Shown here in pieces: positions 53,085 through 61,839 of a stretch of DNA of 64,000 nt. The stretch lies in assembly GCA_965202895.1 (NCBI GenBank), contig OZ241901.1:1240001-1304000 (forward strand), written 5' to 3'. This DNA comes from JAJDXW01 sp965202895. GTDB lineage: Bacteria; Pseudomonadota; Gammaproteobacteria; HK1. Below the pieces are notes generated by a model that searched no databases, was not told the DNA's origin, and saw only the letters and a list, made by a program, of their open reading frames with translations. A program made the position numbers and the translations under genes. Position 1 is the stretch's first letter. Every line of letters starts with the position of its first letter.

Positions 53085-54508
53085 AGCGCGGCCTGCTCCC
53101 ATATCAGGCCCGCTGGGTCCGCGATGCAACGGGCCTCAAAGTGATCGAGAAGAGCCGCCGGATCGGCCTCTCCTGGGCCGAGTCCTACGACGCGGTGATG
53201 CACGCCGGCGCCGGCGCCGGCGACGTGTACTACCAGAGCTACGCGCGCGACATGACCCGCGGGTTCATCGACGATGCGGCCGAGTGGGCCCAGGTCCTCC
53301 AGATCGGCGCCCGCGAGGTCGGCGAGACCCTGATCGACACCGAGGACGGGAGCGCCGTCCAAGCGTTCCGGATCATGCTCGATTCGGCCCGGAGCGTCAC
53401 CGCGATGTCCAGCTCCCCCCGGGGGTTCCGGTCCAAGGGGCGGCCGGGGGATCGGGCCGTCCTCGATGAGGCGGCCTTCGTGGATGATCTCGACGAGACG
53501 TTGAAGGCCGCGCTCGCATTCCGGATGTGGGGCGGGCGGGTGCACATCCTGTCCACCCACAACGGCGAATCGAGCGCCTTCGCCGCGCTCGTCCGCGACG
53601 TACGGGACGGGGTGACGCCGGGGAGCCTGCACACCGTCACCCTCCGCCAGGCCCTCGACGAGGGTCTGTACCGTCGGATCTGCGAGGTGACCGGCGCCGC
53701 CTGGTCCCCGGAGGCGGAGGGCGCCTGGGAGGCCGGGATCCGCGCGGAGTACGGCCACCGCGCCGCCGAAGAGCTCGACTGCGTCCCCGCCGCGGGCACG
53801 GGCGCCTGGCTCGCGTGGGAGATCATCCGCGGCGCCGAGGACCCGGCGGCGGGCGACCCCGCGGCCTACGCCGGCGGGCCGGCGTTCGTCGGCGTCGACG
53901 TGGCGCGCCGGCGCGACCTCTGGGTCGCGGCCGTCCTCGAGCGGGTGGGGGACGTGCTCTGGGTGCGGGAGATGCGCGCCGAGCGCGACATCACGTTCGC
54001 GGCCCAGGCCGACATCGTCGCCGACCTCGTCCGCCGCTACCGTCCCGTCAGGATCGCCGTCGACCAGACCGGCATGGGCGAGGCGGTCGTCGAGCGCCTC
54101 CAGGGCGCCCACGGCGCGTACCGGGTCGAGGGCGTCCTCATGACCACCCCCCGGCGCCTCGACGTCGCGACCGCCCTCCGCGAGGCGGTGGAGGATCGCC
54201 GGCTCCGGATCCCCGATGATCAGGATCTCCGGCTCGATCTGCACGCCGTCCGCGCCGCGCCGGGGCCGACCGGGAGCCCCCGCCTCGTCGCCGACCGGGG
54301 CGGGACGGACGGCCACGCCGACCGGTTCTGGGCGCTCGGCCTCGCCGCGGCCTCCGCCCGGATCGGCGAGCGGCCCTACGGGTACGAGCCCGTCCGCCCG
54401 GAGACCGCCCTCGACCCCGACTTCGACCCCGACCTCGACGAGCCGCCGCCCGGCGCGGGATGGGCGGCGTTCGCGGGCCGCGGCCGCGGGCCGCTCCGGA
54501 TCCGCTGA
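53081..54508 (+). CDS. Mu gp28-like terminase large subunit, 475 aa
   Basis: A DNA-packaging motor: the ATPase P-loop region EKSRRIGLSWAES (about residues 24-36), Walker B RAVLDEAAFVDDL, motif III-like HILSTHNGE, and the RNase H-like nuclease domain with FVGVDVARRRDLW and AVDQTGMGEAV. The chosen ATG overlaps the small subunit stop. Confidence 0.92.
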   Translation: MKRGLLPYQARWVRDATGLKVIEKSRRIGLSWAESYDAVMHAGAGAGDVYYQSYARDMTRGFIDDAAEWAQVLQIGAREVGETLIDTEDGSAVQAFRIMLDSARSVTAMSSSPRGFRSKGRPGDRAVLDEAAFVDDLDETLKAALAFRMWGGRVHILSTHNGESSAFAALVRDVRDGVTPGSLHTVTLRQALDEGLYRRICEVTGAAWSPEAEGAWEAGIRAEYGHRAAEELDCVPAAGTGAWLAWEIIRGAEDPAAGDPAAYAGGPAFVGVDVARRRDLWVAAVLERVGDVLWVREMRAERDITFAAQADIVADLVRRYRPVRIAVDQTGMGEAVVERLQGAHGAYRVEGVLMTTPRRLDVATALREAVEDRRLRIPDDQDLRLDLHAVRAAPGPTGSPRLVADRGGTDGHADRFWALGLAAASARIGERPYGYEPVRPETALDPDFDPDLDEPPPGAGWAAFAGRGRGPLRIR

Positions 54509-54509
54509 C

Positions 54510-57500
54510 GTGGCCCGGCCCGCGCTCGTCGACCGCTGGGGCGACCCCATCCGCCCCCGGGCGCTCCGCGAGGTCGAGGCGGAGCTGACCCTCTCCGGCG
54601 TCCTCCACGTCGCGCCCTCGCGTCCGAGCACGACCCCGACCCCCGAGCGGATGGCCGCCATCCTCCGCGCCGCCGAAGTCCCCGGCCACGGCGCCGCCGA
54701 GGCCTACGTCGACCTCGCCGAGACGATGGAGGAGCGGGACCTTCACTATCTCGGCACCCTCCAGACCCGGCGGCGCCAGGTCGCGCAGATCGGGGTCACG
54801 ATCGAGCCCGCCTCCGACGCCGCCGAGGACGTCCGCGATGCGGACCTCGTCCGCACGTACTTCGCCCGCGACGAGATCGAGGACGAGCTCTACGACGTCC
54901 TCGATGCCGTCGGCAAGGGCTACTCGGTCACAGAGATCATCTGGGACGTGTCCGAGCGCCAGTGGATGCCGATGCGCCTCGCGTACCGCTTGCCCCGCTG
55001 GTTCGATTTCGACCCCGCGACCGGCGCCCGGCTCCAGCTCAGGACCCCCGACGGCCACCGCGACCTGACGCCGTGGAAGTACCTGACTCACCTCGGCGGG
55101 GCCAAGTCCGGGATCCCCATCCGGGGCGGTCTCGCCCGCATCGCGGCGTGGAGCTGGCTCTTCCGTGCCTACGCGGTCCAGGACTGGGCGCGGTTCTGCG
55201 AGGCATACGGGATGCCCATCCGGATCGGCTGGTACGGCCCCGAGGCCCGCCCCGAGGAGATCGCGGTGCTGAAGCGCGCGGTCCGCGACCTCGCGGCCGA
55301 CGCCGCGGCGGTGCTTCCCGAGGGGATGCGCATCGAGTTCGCGGGCGAGCGGAGCGTCCAGGGCCGGGCCGAGATCTACCGCGACCTCGCCGAGTACCTC
55401 GACCGCCAGGTCTCGATCGCGGTCCTTGGGCAAACCCTCACCACCGAGCAGGGCCAGTCCGGGAGCTACGCGCTGGGGGCCGTGCACAACCTGGTGCGGG
55501 CCGACATCGAGCGCTCGGACGGCCGGCAGCTCGCGGCGGCCCTGCGCCGCGACCTGGTGATCCCCGCCGTCGCCCTCAACCACGGCCCGCGCGAGCGCTA
55601 CCCGATCGTCACCATCCAGCGCGAGACGGCCGTCGACGTCGAGCGGATGGCGCGGGCGCTCGCGGACCTCGTCCCGCTCGGGCTCCGGGTCCGGGCCGAC
55701 GAGGTCCGGAGCCGGCTCCGGCTCTCCGCGCCGGGCGACGACGACGAGGTCCTGAGCCCGCCGGCCCCGCCCGCGCCCCCGGACCCCCCGCCCCGCCCTG
55801 AGCCGCCGCCGGCGCGGGCGGGCGACGCCGGCGGCGACCCCCCTCCCGCGACCGGACGGGACGCCGCCGACGCCGAGGACGACCCGACCGCCCCCCTCGC
55901 CGCCCGCGTCCGCGAGACGCTGGGGCCGCTCATCGACGCCTGGGCGGACCGGCTCCGCCGCGAGGTCGGCGCCGCGGACTCGTTCGCCGTCGCGCGGGAC
56001 CGCCTCGCCGCGGCCCGCGAGGACCCCGACGCCGGCGCCTTCGCCGCCGCCCTCTCCCCCGCCCTCATCGCCGCGCACCTCGCCGGGCGCTACGACGTCC
56101 TCGCCGAGTCCGGCGAGCTCGCGGCCGCGCGGGACGGCGCCCTCCCGGTCGCCCTCGCCGGCGCCGCCGCGGAGCACGCGCGGCTCCCCTTCGGCGAGCA
56201 GATCGAGTTCTTCCGCGAGAAGACCTCCCTCCCCACCGAGTCCTGGTCGGACCTCTGGCACGACGAGCACGACCGCGCGTTCGTCGTCGCGGGCGCCGCG
56301 CACGACGACCTCGTGGCCGACCTCCGGGGCGCGGTGGACAAGGCCGTCGCGGAGGGCACGACCCTCGCCGAGTTCCGCCGCGACTTCGACGCCGCGGTCG
56401 CCAAGCACGGCTGGAGCTACCGCGGCGCCCGCGACTGGCGCACGCGCGTCATCTACCAGACGAACCTCAAGACGTCCTACGCCGCCGGACGTTATCGCCA
56501 GATGAAGGACGCCGCGGACCGGCGGCCGTACTGGCGCTACCGCCACAGCGGCGTCGCCGAGCACCCCCGCCACCAGCACGTCGCCTGGGACGGCCTCGTG
56601 CTCCGCCACGACGACCCCTGGTGGGAGACGCACTACCCCCCGAACGGGTGGGGGTGCGGCTGCTACGTCGAGAGCCTGAACGAGCGCGGCCTCAAGCGCC
56701 TGCACAAGTCCGGCCCCGACCGCGCCCCGCCCGTCCGGGAGCGGGAGGTGACGGTCGGGAGCCGGGGGCCGACCCCGCGCACCGTCCGGGTCCCCGAGGG
56801 CATCGATCCCGGATGGGCCTACGCCCCGGGCGCGGGGCAGCGGGCGGGCGGCCCGCTCCTCTCCCCCGCCGAGTACACGCTCGCCGGGCGGGAGATCCGC
56901 GGCCGCATCGACGCCGCGGTTCAGGCCGCGGGCGTGCAGCCGGGCGGCGTCGGCCACCCTCCGATCTGGCGCGCCGAGCTCCGCCGCCGCCTCCGGGACG
57001 AGCGCGGCGCCGGCGCCACCCCGGCCCGCGCCACCGGCGCCGGCCACGCGGCGCCGGACGTGACCGCCGCGCGCCACGTCCGGAGGGCTGCCGAGGAGTT
57101 CCCCCGCTCGTGGGTCGAGCGGGGGAATCGAACCCGCCTCTCGGTCCAGTCCATGACCCCGACCGCCGGGACGCTCGGGGACTACCGCCGCCCCCGCCCC
57201 TACGATCGCACCATCGAGACCCCCGGCCGACCCGACTACGCGCTCGCCAAGGGCCGGGGGATGATCCGCACCGCCGGCGGCCACTCGGTCGCCGTCCACG
57301 AATACGCCCACCACCTCCAGGAGACGATGCCCGAGCTCGACGGGCTCTTCCGGCGCCTCCACGTCCGGCGCACCACCCGCCCGGACGGGACGACGCGCGA
57401 CCCGATCGTGCCGCTCCCGGGCTACCCCGGGGTGGAGGGCCGCGAGGACCGCTACGCCGACGCCTACTTCGGCACCGAGTACCCGGGCCCCGACTGGCCG

Positions 57501-57644
57501 TCGGGGCCGATGGAGGTCATGACCCGGACCTGTGAGATGGTCTTCCGCGCGACCGGGGCCAAGGGCGTGGCCACGTTGATGAAGCACGACCCCGAGATCC
57601 TCGACTTCGCCCTCGGGCTCCTCTTCCGCTACGACCCGTCCTGA
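54510..57644 (+). CDS. Fused portal / Mu F-like head protein with C-terminal HExxH domain, 1044 aa
   Basis: GTG 54510 follows the terminase stop. Residues 1-410 are the portal (gp29, DUF935): GYSVTEIIWDVSERQWMP and VLGQTLTTEQGQSGSYALG. A Pro-rich linker (415-500) leads to the F/gp30 head-morphogenesis domain, residues 560-720, with RVIYQTNLKTSYAAGRY and HYPPNGWGCGCYVES. Residues 860-1044 are an extra domain with VHEYAHHLQE (about 929), a zinc-metallopeptidase-type HExxH motif. In Mu, gp29 and gp30 are separate genes, so both the fusion and the extra domain are unusual. Confidence 0.85.
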   Translation: MARPALVDRWGDPIRPRALREVEAELTLSGVLHVAPSRPSTTPTPERMAAILRAAEVPGHGAAEAYVDLAETMEERDLHYLGTLQTRRRQVAQIGVTIEPASDAAEDVRDADLVRTYFARDEIEDELYDVLDAVGKGYSVTEIIWDVSERQWMPMRLAYRLPRWFDFDPATGARLQLRTPDGHRDLTPWKYLTHLGGAKSGIPIRGGLARIAAWSWLFRAYAVQDWARFCEAYGMPIRIGWYGPEARPEEIAVLKRAVRDLAADAAAVLPEGMRIEFAGERSVQGRAEIYRDLAEYLDRQVSIAVLGQTLTTEQGQSGSYALGAVHNLVRADIERSDGRQLAAALRRDLVIPAVALNHGPRERYPIVTIQRETAVDVERMARALADLVPLGLRVRADEVRSRLRLSAPGDDDEVLSPPAPPAPPDPPPRPEPPPARAGDAGGDPPPATGRDAADAEDDPTAPLAARVRETLGPLIDAWADRLRREVGAADSFAVARDRLAAAREDPDAGAFAAALSPALIAAHLAGRYDVLAESGELAAARDGALPVALAGAAAEHARLPFGEQIEFFREKTSLPTESWSDLWHDEHDRAFVVAGAAHDDLVADLRGAVDKAVAEGTTLAEFRRDFDAAVAKHGWSYRGARDWRTRVIYQTNLKTSYAAGRYRQMKDAADRRPYWRYRHSGVAEHPRHQHVAWDGLVLRHDDPWWETHYPPNGWGCGCYVESLNERGLKRLHKSGPDRAPPVREREVTVGSRGPTPRTVRVPEGIDPGWAYAPGAGQRAGGPLLSPAEYTLAGREIRGRIDAAVQAAGVQPGGVGHPPIWRAELRRRLRDERGAGATPARATGAGHAAPDVTAARHVRRAAEEFPRSWVERGNRTRLSVQSMTPTAGTLGDYRRPRPYDRTIETPGRPDYALAKGRGMIRTAGGHSVAVHEYAHHLQETMPELDGLFRRLHVRRTTRPDGTTRDPIVPLPGYPGVEGREDRYADAYFGTEYPGPDWPSGPMEVMTRTCEMVFRATGAKGVATLMKHDPEILDFALGLLFRYDPS

Positions 57645-57673
57645 GCGCCGGGCGCCCGTGCTATGCTCGCCGC

Positions 57674-58039
57674 ATGGCCCGCCACGTCATCCCCGACAGC
57701 GTCGACGAGGACGCCCTGGAGCTCGTCTGGGACGACGAGGCCGGGACGGTCGAGGGCGACAACTCGTTTGCGGAGGGGATCCGCTGGGAGCTGGCCCAGC
57801 CCCTGCCCCTCAACCTCTCGCGCGACGGGCGGATCCTCTTTCTCCGCGACCCGGCCCACGACCCCCGCGACCTCTGGCACCTGCTCCCGTATGCGTGCTG
57901 GAAGGAGCCGCTCCGCTCGCGGATGCCGGCCATCCTCCGGGACGTGGAGCCGACCCCGGCCAAGCCCGCGCCCCTGCCCCGGATCGTGGTCGACGGCGTC
58001 GAGCGGGACGCCATCCCCGGGATGGAGTTCGTCTGGTGA
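57674..58039 (+). CDS. Phage-associated hypothetical protein, 121 aa
   Basis: Acidic, soluble, with DEDALELVWDDEAGTVEGDNSF and an LPRIVVDGVERDAIPGMEFVW end. I recognise no family. It sits between the head fusion and G genes. It has a weak upstream region 29 bases after the previous stop. Confidence 0.7.
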   Translation: MARHVIPDSVDEDALELVWDDEAGTVEGDNSFAEGIRWELAQPLPLNLSRDGRILFLRDPAHDPRDLWHLLPYACWKEPLRSRMPAILRDVEPTPAKPAPLPRIVVDGVERDAIPGMEFVW

Positions 58040-58056
58040 AGGCGGCGCCGGTCATC

Positions 58057-58086
58057 CGTGTCCGGCAAGGCGCCTTGCCGGACACG
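58057..58086. repeat. Perfect 30-bp palindrome before the G gene
   Basis: The half-site CGTGTCCGGCAAGGC is followed at once by its exact reverse complement. It begins 18 bases after a stop codon and ends 12 bases before ATG 58098, so it could hide that start in an RNA hairpin or bind a dimeric protein. Confidence 0.7.
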
Positions 58087-58097
58087 AGCGCGCGCTG

Positions 58098-58589
58098 ATG
58101 GCCGGCGCCCGGATCACCGTCGAGTTCGACGACGCCGAGGTCCGCGCCGCCCTCGACCGGCTCTTGCGCGCCGGCGCCGACTTCACCCCCGTGATGCAGG
58201 ACGTCGGCGAGCACCTGGTCAACACGACGAAGCAGCGCTTCTTCGACGAGCAGGCTCCGGACGGGACGCCCTGGGCGCCGCTCAGCGCGACGACCAGGGG
58301 GAAAAAAAGGAAGAACGCCGGGAAGATCCTGACCGAGGAGGGGACCCTCCGGGGCGGCATCACCTACCAGGCCGGCCCCGACCACGTCCTCGTCGGCTCG
58401 CCCCTCGTCTACGCCGGCGTGCATCAGTTCGGAGCGGGGAAGGGCGCGTTCGGCGCGACGTCGAAGGGCGCCCCCATCCCCTGGGGCGACATCCCCGCCC
58501 GGCCCTTCCTCGGTCTCTCCGACGAGGACGAGGACGAGGTCGCCGCCCTCATCGCCGACTACCTCCGGGCCGCGATCGGCGGGCCGTGA
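58098..58589 (+). CDS. Mu G-like virion morphogenesis protein, 163 aa
   Basis: ITVEFDDAEVRAALDRLL, DVGEHLVNTTKQRFFDEQAPDG and HQFGAGKGAFG match the phage virion-morphogenesis (Mu G) family, a tail-completion/head-joining factor. ATG 58098 lies immediately after a perfect palindrome. Confidence 0.88.
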   Translation: MAGARITVEFDDAEVRAALDRLLRAGADFTPVMQDVGEHLVNTTKQRFFDEQAPDGTPWAPLSATTRGKKRKNAGKILTEEGTLRGGITYQAGPDHVLVGSPLVYAGVHQFGAGKGAFGATSKGAPIPWGDIPARPFLGLSDEDEDEVAALIADYLRAAIGGP

Positions 58590-58678
58590 TCGACCTCCCG
58601 GCCAACGTCACCATCCTCGCCGTGGTGGCGGTGTGCGCGGCCGCCTTCGTCGTCGGGATCTGGCTCGCCAACCGCTGA
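58586..58678 (+). CDS. Single-span membrane micro-protein, 30 aa
   Basis: GTG 58586 overlaps the previous stop (GTGA). The product is one hydrophobic helix, ILAVVAVCAAAFVVGIWL, with short polar ends. Tight coupling supports a real gene, but its function is unknown. Confidence 0.5.
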   Translation: MIDLPANVTILAVVAVCAAAFVVGIWLANR

Positions 58679-59060
58679 CGCGACGAGGGGGGCCGAAGCC
58701 CCCCCTCGAACCCCCCTCGCCGCCCGCCGTCTCAAGGGCGTCCTCCCCGCCCCGTCGAGCCGGGACGGGCGCTCACCGCCAGACCTCCTGAGGCATTCCG
58801 CACCCCTCGCACGGGCAGGGATCGAGGCCCATCTCCCCGCGCGAGACGTGCTCCGTCTCGAGGTTGCGCCATGCGCGGCAGTCCCCGCAGGCGGTGGCTC
58901 GCGTTCCCGGGGCGGGGGGTACAATCGGGCGCCCCGCATCGGGGCGGGGCAGGGCAGGCGGGCGGGCGCGTCGGGTCGGGTCGGGTCGGCCGCGCGTCCG
59001 GCGCCGCCGGGCGCCTCCCGGCGGCGCACGCGGGGCGGCGGTTCAGCGGGAGTCGGCGAC
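58679..59060. other. Intergenic region right of the prophage
   Basis: After the hairpin, the minus strand near 58775-58865 reads a Cys-rich segment (ACGDCRAW, PCPCEGCG) without a start codon, possibly a broken zinc-ribbon gene. On the plus strand TACAAT at 58920-58925 could be the -10 element of the glycosyltransferase gene. Confidence 0.45.
58684..58708 (+). terminator. GC-rich hairpin at end of phage operon
   Basis: CGAGGGGGGC and GCCCCCCCTCG form a strong stem with a short loop, six bases after the last phage gene. It lacks a T run, so termination would not follow the classic intrinsic model. Confidence 0.4.
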
Positions 59061-60296
59061 ATGGCGGGCGGATCGACCCGGATCCTCATCTACAGCCACG
59101 ATTCGTTCGGTCTCGGCCACCTGCGCCGGTGCCGGGCGATCGCGAGCTCGCTCGTGCGCGCACGCCGGGACCTCTCGGTGCTCATCGTCTCCGGATCGCC
59201 CCTCATCGGCAGCTTCGAATTTCCGGCGCGGGTCGACTTCGTGCGCGTCCCCGGGGTCACCAAGCTCCCCAACGGGGAGTACTCCTCGCTCACCCTCCAC
59301 CTCGCTTTCGACGAGGTGCTGGCCCTCCGGGAATCCATCATCCGGCACACCGCGGAAGCCTTTCGCCCCGACATGCTCATCGTGGACAAGGAGCCGCTCG
59401 GTCTCCGGGGAGAGATGGGCGGGACCCTCGACCTTCTCCGGGACCGCGGCGCCTACCTCGTCCTCGGGCTGCGCGACGTGCTGGACGAGCCGGCCCGCCT
59501 CGCGGACGAATGGTCGCGCAAGAACGCGGTCCCTTCCCTGCGCGACCGTTACGACCGGATCTGGGTGTACGGGCTCGCCGCGGTCTGCAATCCGCTCGCC
59601 GGCATCCCCCTCCCTCCCGGGGTGCCGGAGAAGATGGTGTACACCGGCTATCTGCGGCGGGAGGTTCCGGCCGGAGGGTTCTCCGGAACCGCCGCCGAAG
59701 CGGTGGCCTCGTCGCGCGAGCCCTACGTGCTGGTGACGAGCGGCGGGGGCGGGGACGGCGAGGCGCTCTTCGATCAGGTGCTCGCGGCATACGAGCACGA
59801 TCCCGACCTCCCGCTCTCCGCGGTGCTCCTGCTCGGGCCGTTCATGCCCGCCGCGGTGCGCGAGACGCTTCGCACCCGGGCGGCCGCCATCGACCGGGTG
59901 AGCGGCGTGCTCACCTTCGATCCGCGGGTCGAGGCCCTGATGGAAGGGGCGGCGGGGATCGTGGCCATGGGCGGCTACAACACGTTCTGCGAGATCCTGT
60001 CGTTCGACAAGCCGGCCATTCTGGCGCCGCGGCTGGAGCCCCGCATGGAGCAGTTCATCCGCGCGGCGCGCGCCCAGGAGCTCGGCCTGGTGCGGATGTT
60101 CAACCCGGGGCTTCCCGATCCGGCGGGGCGGATGGCGGAGGCGCTCCGCGCCCTTCCCGCCCAGTCGCGGCCGTCCGATGCGTACATGCCGGGCCTCCTC
60201 GACGGCCTCGACAACATCGACGCCCTCGTCGGGGAAGGACTCGCACGCGGGCCGGGCCGGCGCCGCCGGGGCGTGCCGGCGGTGCGGGCCGTCTGA
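59061..60296 (+). CDS. MurG-like glycosyltransferase (COG4671 type), 411 aa
   Basis: The N-terminal ILIYSHDSFGLGHLRRCRAI and DMLIVDKEPLGLRGE are typical of the predicted glycosyltransferases related to MurG; VLVTSGGGGDGEALFD and the C-terminal GIVAMGGYNTFCEIL with RLEPRMEQFIRA form the nucleotide-sugar site. GGGAG precedes ATG 59061. First of three adjacent glycosyltransferases, so probably for a surface polysaccharide. Confidence 0.9.
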   Translation: MAGGSTRILIYSHDSFGLGHLRRCRAIASSLVRARRDLSVLIVSGSPLIGSFEFPARVDFVRVPGVTKLPNGEYSSLTLHLAFDEVLALRESIIRHTAEAFRPDMLIVDKEPLGLRGEMGGTLDLLRDRGAYLVLGLRDVLDEPARLADEWSRKNAVPSLRDRYDRIWVYGLAAVCNPLAGIPLPPGVPEKMVYTGYLRREVPAGGFSGTAAEAVASSREPYVLVTSGGGGDGEALFDQVLAAYEHDPDLPLSAVLLLGPFMPAAVRETLRTRAAAIDRVSGVLTFDPRVEALMEGAAGIVAMGGYNTFCEILSFDKPAILAPRLEPRMEQFIRAARAQELGLVRMFNPGLPDPAGRMAEALRALPAQSRPSDAYMPGLLDGLDNIDALVGEGLARGPGRRRRGVPAVRAV

Positions 60297-60376
60297 CACG
60301 GCGCCGCCGCGGTCGGCGGCGGACCGTGGAGTCCGCCCGGACCCGCCCGTCCGACCCCGCCCCGCAACCGCGTCGA

Positions 60377-61786
60377 ATGGACAGGCTCCGGGAACCTTCG
60401 CCCGTCCCCCAGGAGGGGCGGCCGGCTCGCTCCCGGGCGGGCGGGGTCCCGTCGGCGGAGCACTCGGGGTCCGAACCACCGCCGCCGACGGTCGGGTTCG
60501 TCCTCAAGGGCTATCCGCGCCTCTCCGAGACGTTCATCACCCAGGAGATCCTCGCCCTCGAAGCGCGGGGGCTGCGGCTCCACCTCGTCTCCCTCCGCCA
60601 CCCGACCGAGGCTAGCGTGCACCCGGTCCACACCAGGGTCCGGGCGCCGGTGACCTACCTTCCGGAGTACCTGCACCAGGAGCCGGCCCGGGTCTTCCGG
60701 GCTTGGCGGGAGGTGCGCCGGCGGCCCCGCTACGGCCGGGCGTTCCGCCTCTGGCTGCGCGACCTCGTGCGCGACCCGACGCGCAACCGGGTGCGGCGCT
60801 TCGGCCAGGCGTTGGTCATGGCGCGGGAGCTGCCCCCCGAGGTCACCCATATCCACGCCCACTTCCTGCACACCCCGGCCTCGGTGGCGCGATACGCCGC
60901 GCACCTGACGGGGCGGCGGTGGACCGGCTCGGCCCACGCCAAGGACGTCTGGACGACCCCGCGGTGGGAGAAGCGCGAAAAGCTCCGGGATGCGGAGTGG
61001 GTGGTGACCTGCACCGCCGTCAACCGCGCCGAGCTCGACGCGCTCGCGCCCGGCAAGGTCGAGCTGGTGCGGCACGGGCTCGATCTCGCGGAGTTTCCGC
61101 CTCCGCCTCCCCGGACGGACCGCGAGCCGAGGGTGCTGACCGTCCTCTCCGTCGGCCGGGCGGTGGAGAAGAAGGGATACCCGGACCTCATCTCGGCCCT
61201 CGCCCGGCTGTCCGATGCGCCTCCGTGGCGTTTCGTCCACGTGGGCGAGGGGCCGCACGCCGCGGCCCTTCGCCGGCTCGCGGAGCGGGCCGGGATCGCG
61301 CATCGCACGGAATGGGCGGGTGCGCTCGCCCGGCCCGACCTGCTCGCCCGGCTTCGCGCCGCGGACCTCTTCGTGCTCGCGAGCCGGGTCGCCCGGGACG
61401 GCGATCGGGACGGTCTTCCCAACGTCCTCCTCGAGGCTCAGAGCCAAGGCCTGCCCTGCGTGGCGACCCGGGTCTCCGCGATCCCGGAGCTCATCGAGGA
61501 CGGGGTGAACGGGATCCTCTCCCCGCCCGGGGACCCGACCGCGCTCGCGGCCGGGATCGAACGCCTCCTCCGGGACCCGTGCCTGCGGCGGCGGCTCGGG
61601 TCCGCGGGGGAGCGCCGGGTGCGGGCCGAATTCTCCTCGGTCGCGGGGGCCGACCGGCTCGCGGCCAGGTTCTTCGGGCTGCCCGACCGAAGGACCCCCG
61701 CGGATCGCATCGCATCCCCTGCCCCGGACGGCGCCGCGGCGTCCGGCGCGGAAGGGACCACGGGCGCCGCGGATCGGGCGGCGTGA
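60377..61786 (+). CDS. Glycosyltransferase family 4 protein, 469 aa
   Basis: GT-B fold: VGFVLKGYPRLSETFITQEI and HIHAHFLHTPASVARYA in the N-terminal domain; LSVGRAVEKKGYPDLI, the DGLPNVLLEAQSQGLPCVAT motif with the family's conserved glutamate, and GSAGERRVRAEFS at the end. The first 35 residues are low-complexity and may be optional. It probably adds a sugar to an extracellular polysaccharide. Confidence 0.92.
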   Translation: MDRLREPSPVPQEGRPARSRAGGVPSAEHSGSEPPPPTVGFVLKGYPRLSETFITQEILALEARGLRLHLVSLRHPTEASVHPVHTRVRAPVTYLPEYLHQEPARVFRAWREVRRRPRYGRAFRLWLRDLVRDPTRNRVRRFGQALVMARELPPEVTHIHAHFLHTPASVARYAAHLTGRRWTGSAHAKDVWTTPRWEKREKLRDAEWVVTCTAVNRAELDALAPGKVELVRHGLDLAEFPPPPPRTDREPRVLTVLSVGRAVEKKGYPDLISALARLSDAPPWRFVHVGEGPHAAALRRLAERAGIAHRTEWAGALARPDLLARLRAADLFVLASRVARDGDRDGLPNVLLEAQSQGLPCVATRVSAIPELIEDGVNGILSPPGDPTALAAGIERLLRDPCLRRRLGSAGERRVRAEFSSVAGADRLAARFFGLPDRRTPADRIASPAPDGAAASGAEGTTGAADRAA

Positions 61787-61839
61787 GGGGAGCAAAGGGC
61801 TCGTGTCGGGTTCGAGACCCTGCGTTCCTCTCGCCGTCA

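Larger units (their letters stand above)
46394..58678. mobile_element. Incomplete Mu-like prophage region
   Basis: The plus-strand block 51096-58678 has the Mu order: lysis genes, gp25-, gp26- and gp27-like proteins, terminase (gp28), portal (gp29) fused to head protein F (gp30), then G (gp31). The minus-strand block 46394-50979 holds probable tail or host-contact proteins. No transposase A/B, repressor, scaffold protease, major capsid, sheath or tube gene is present, and host genes flank both sides. It therefore looks like a remnant or a rearranged or domesticated module. Exact ends were not identified. Confidence 0.8.

Noticed and set aside
57060..57140. Functional tRNA gene on the minus strand
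   Set aside because: The T-arm resembles a tRNA, but the total length is too short and no proper D or anticodon arm can be drawn; kept only as a curiosity.
58036..58098. 20-codon ORF (GTG 58036) ending at the G start
   Set aside because: It merely reads through the palindrome and has no ribosome binding site.
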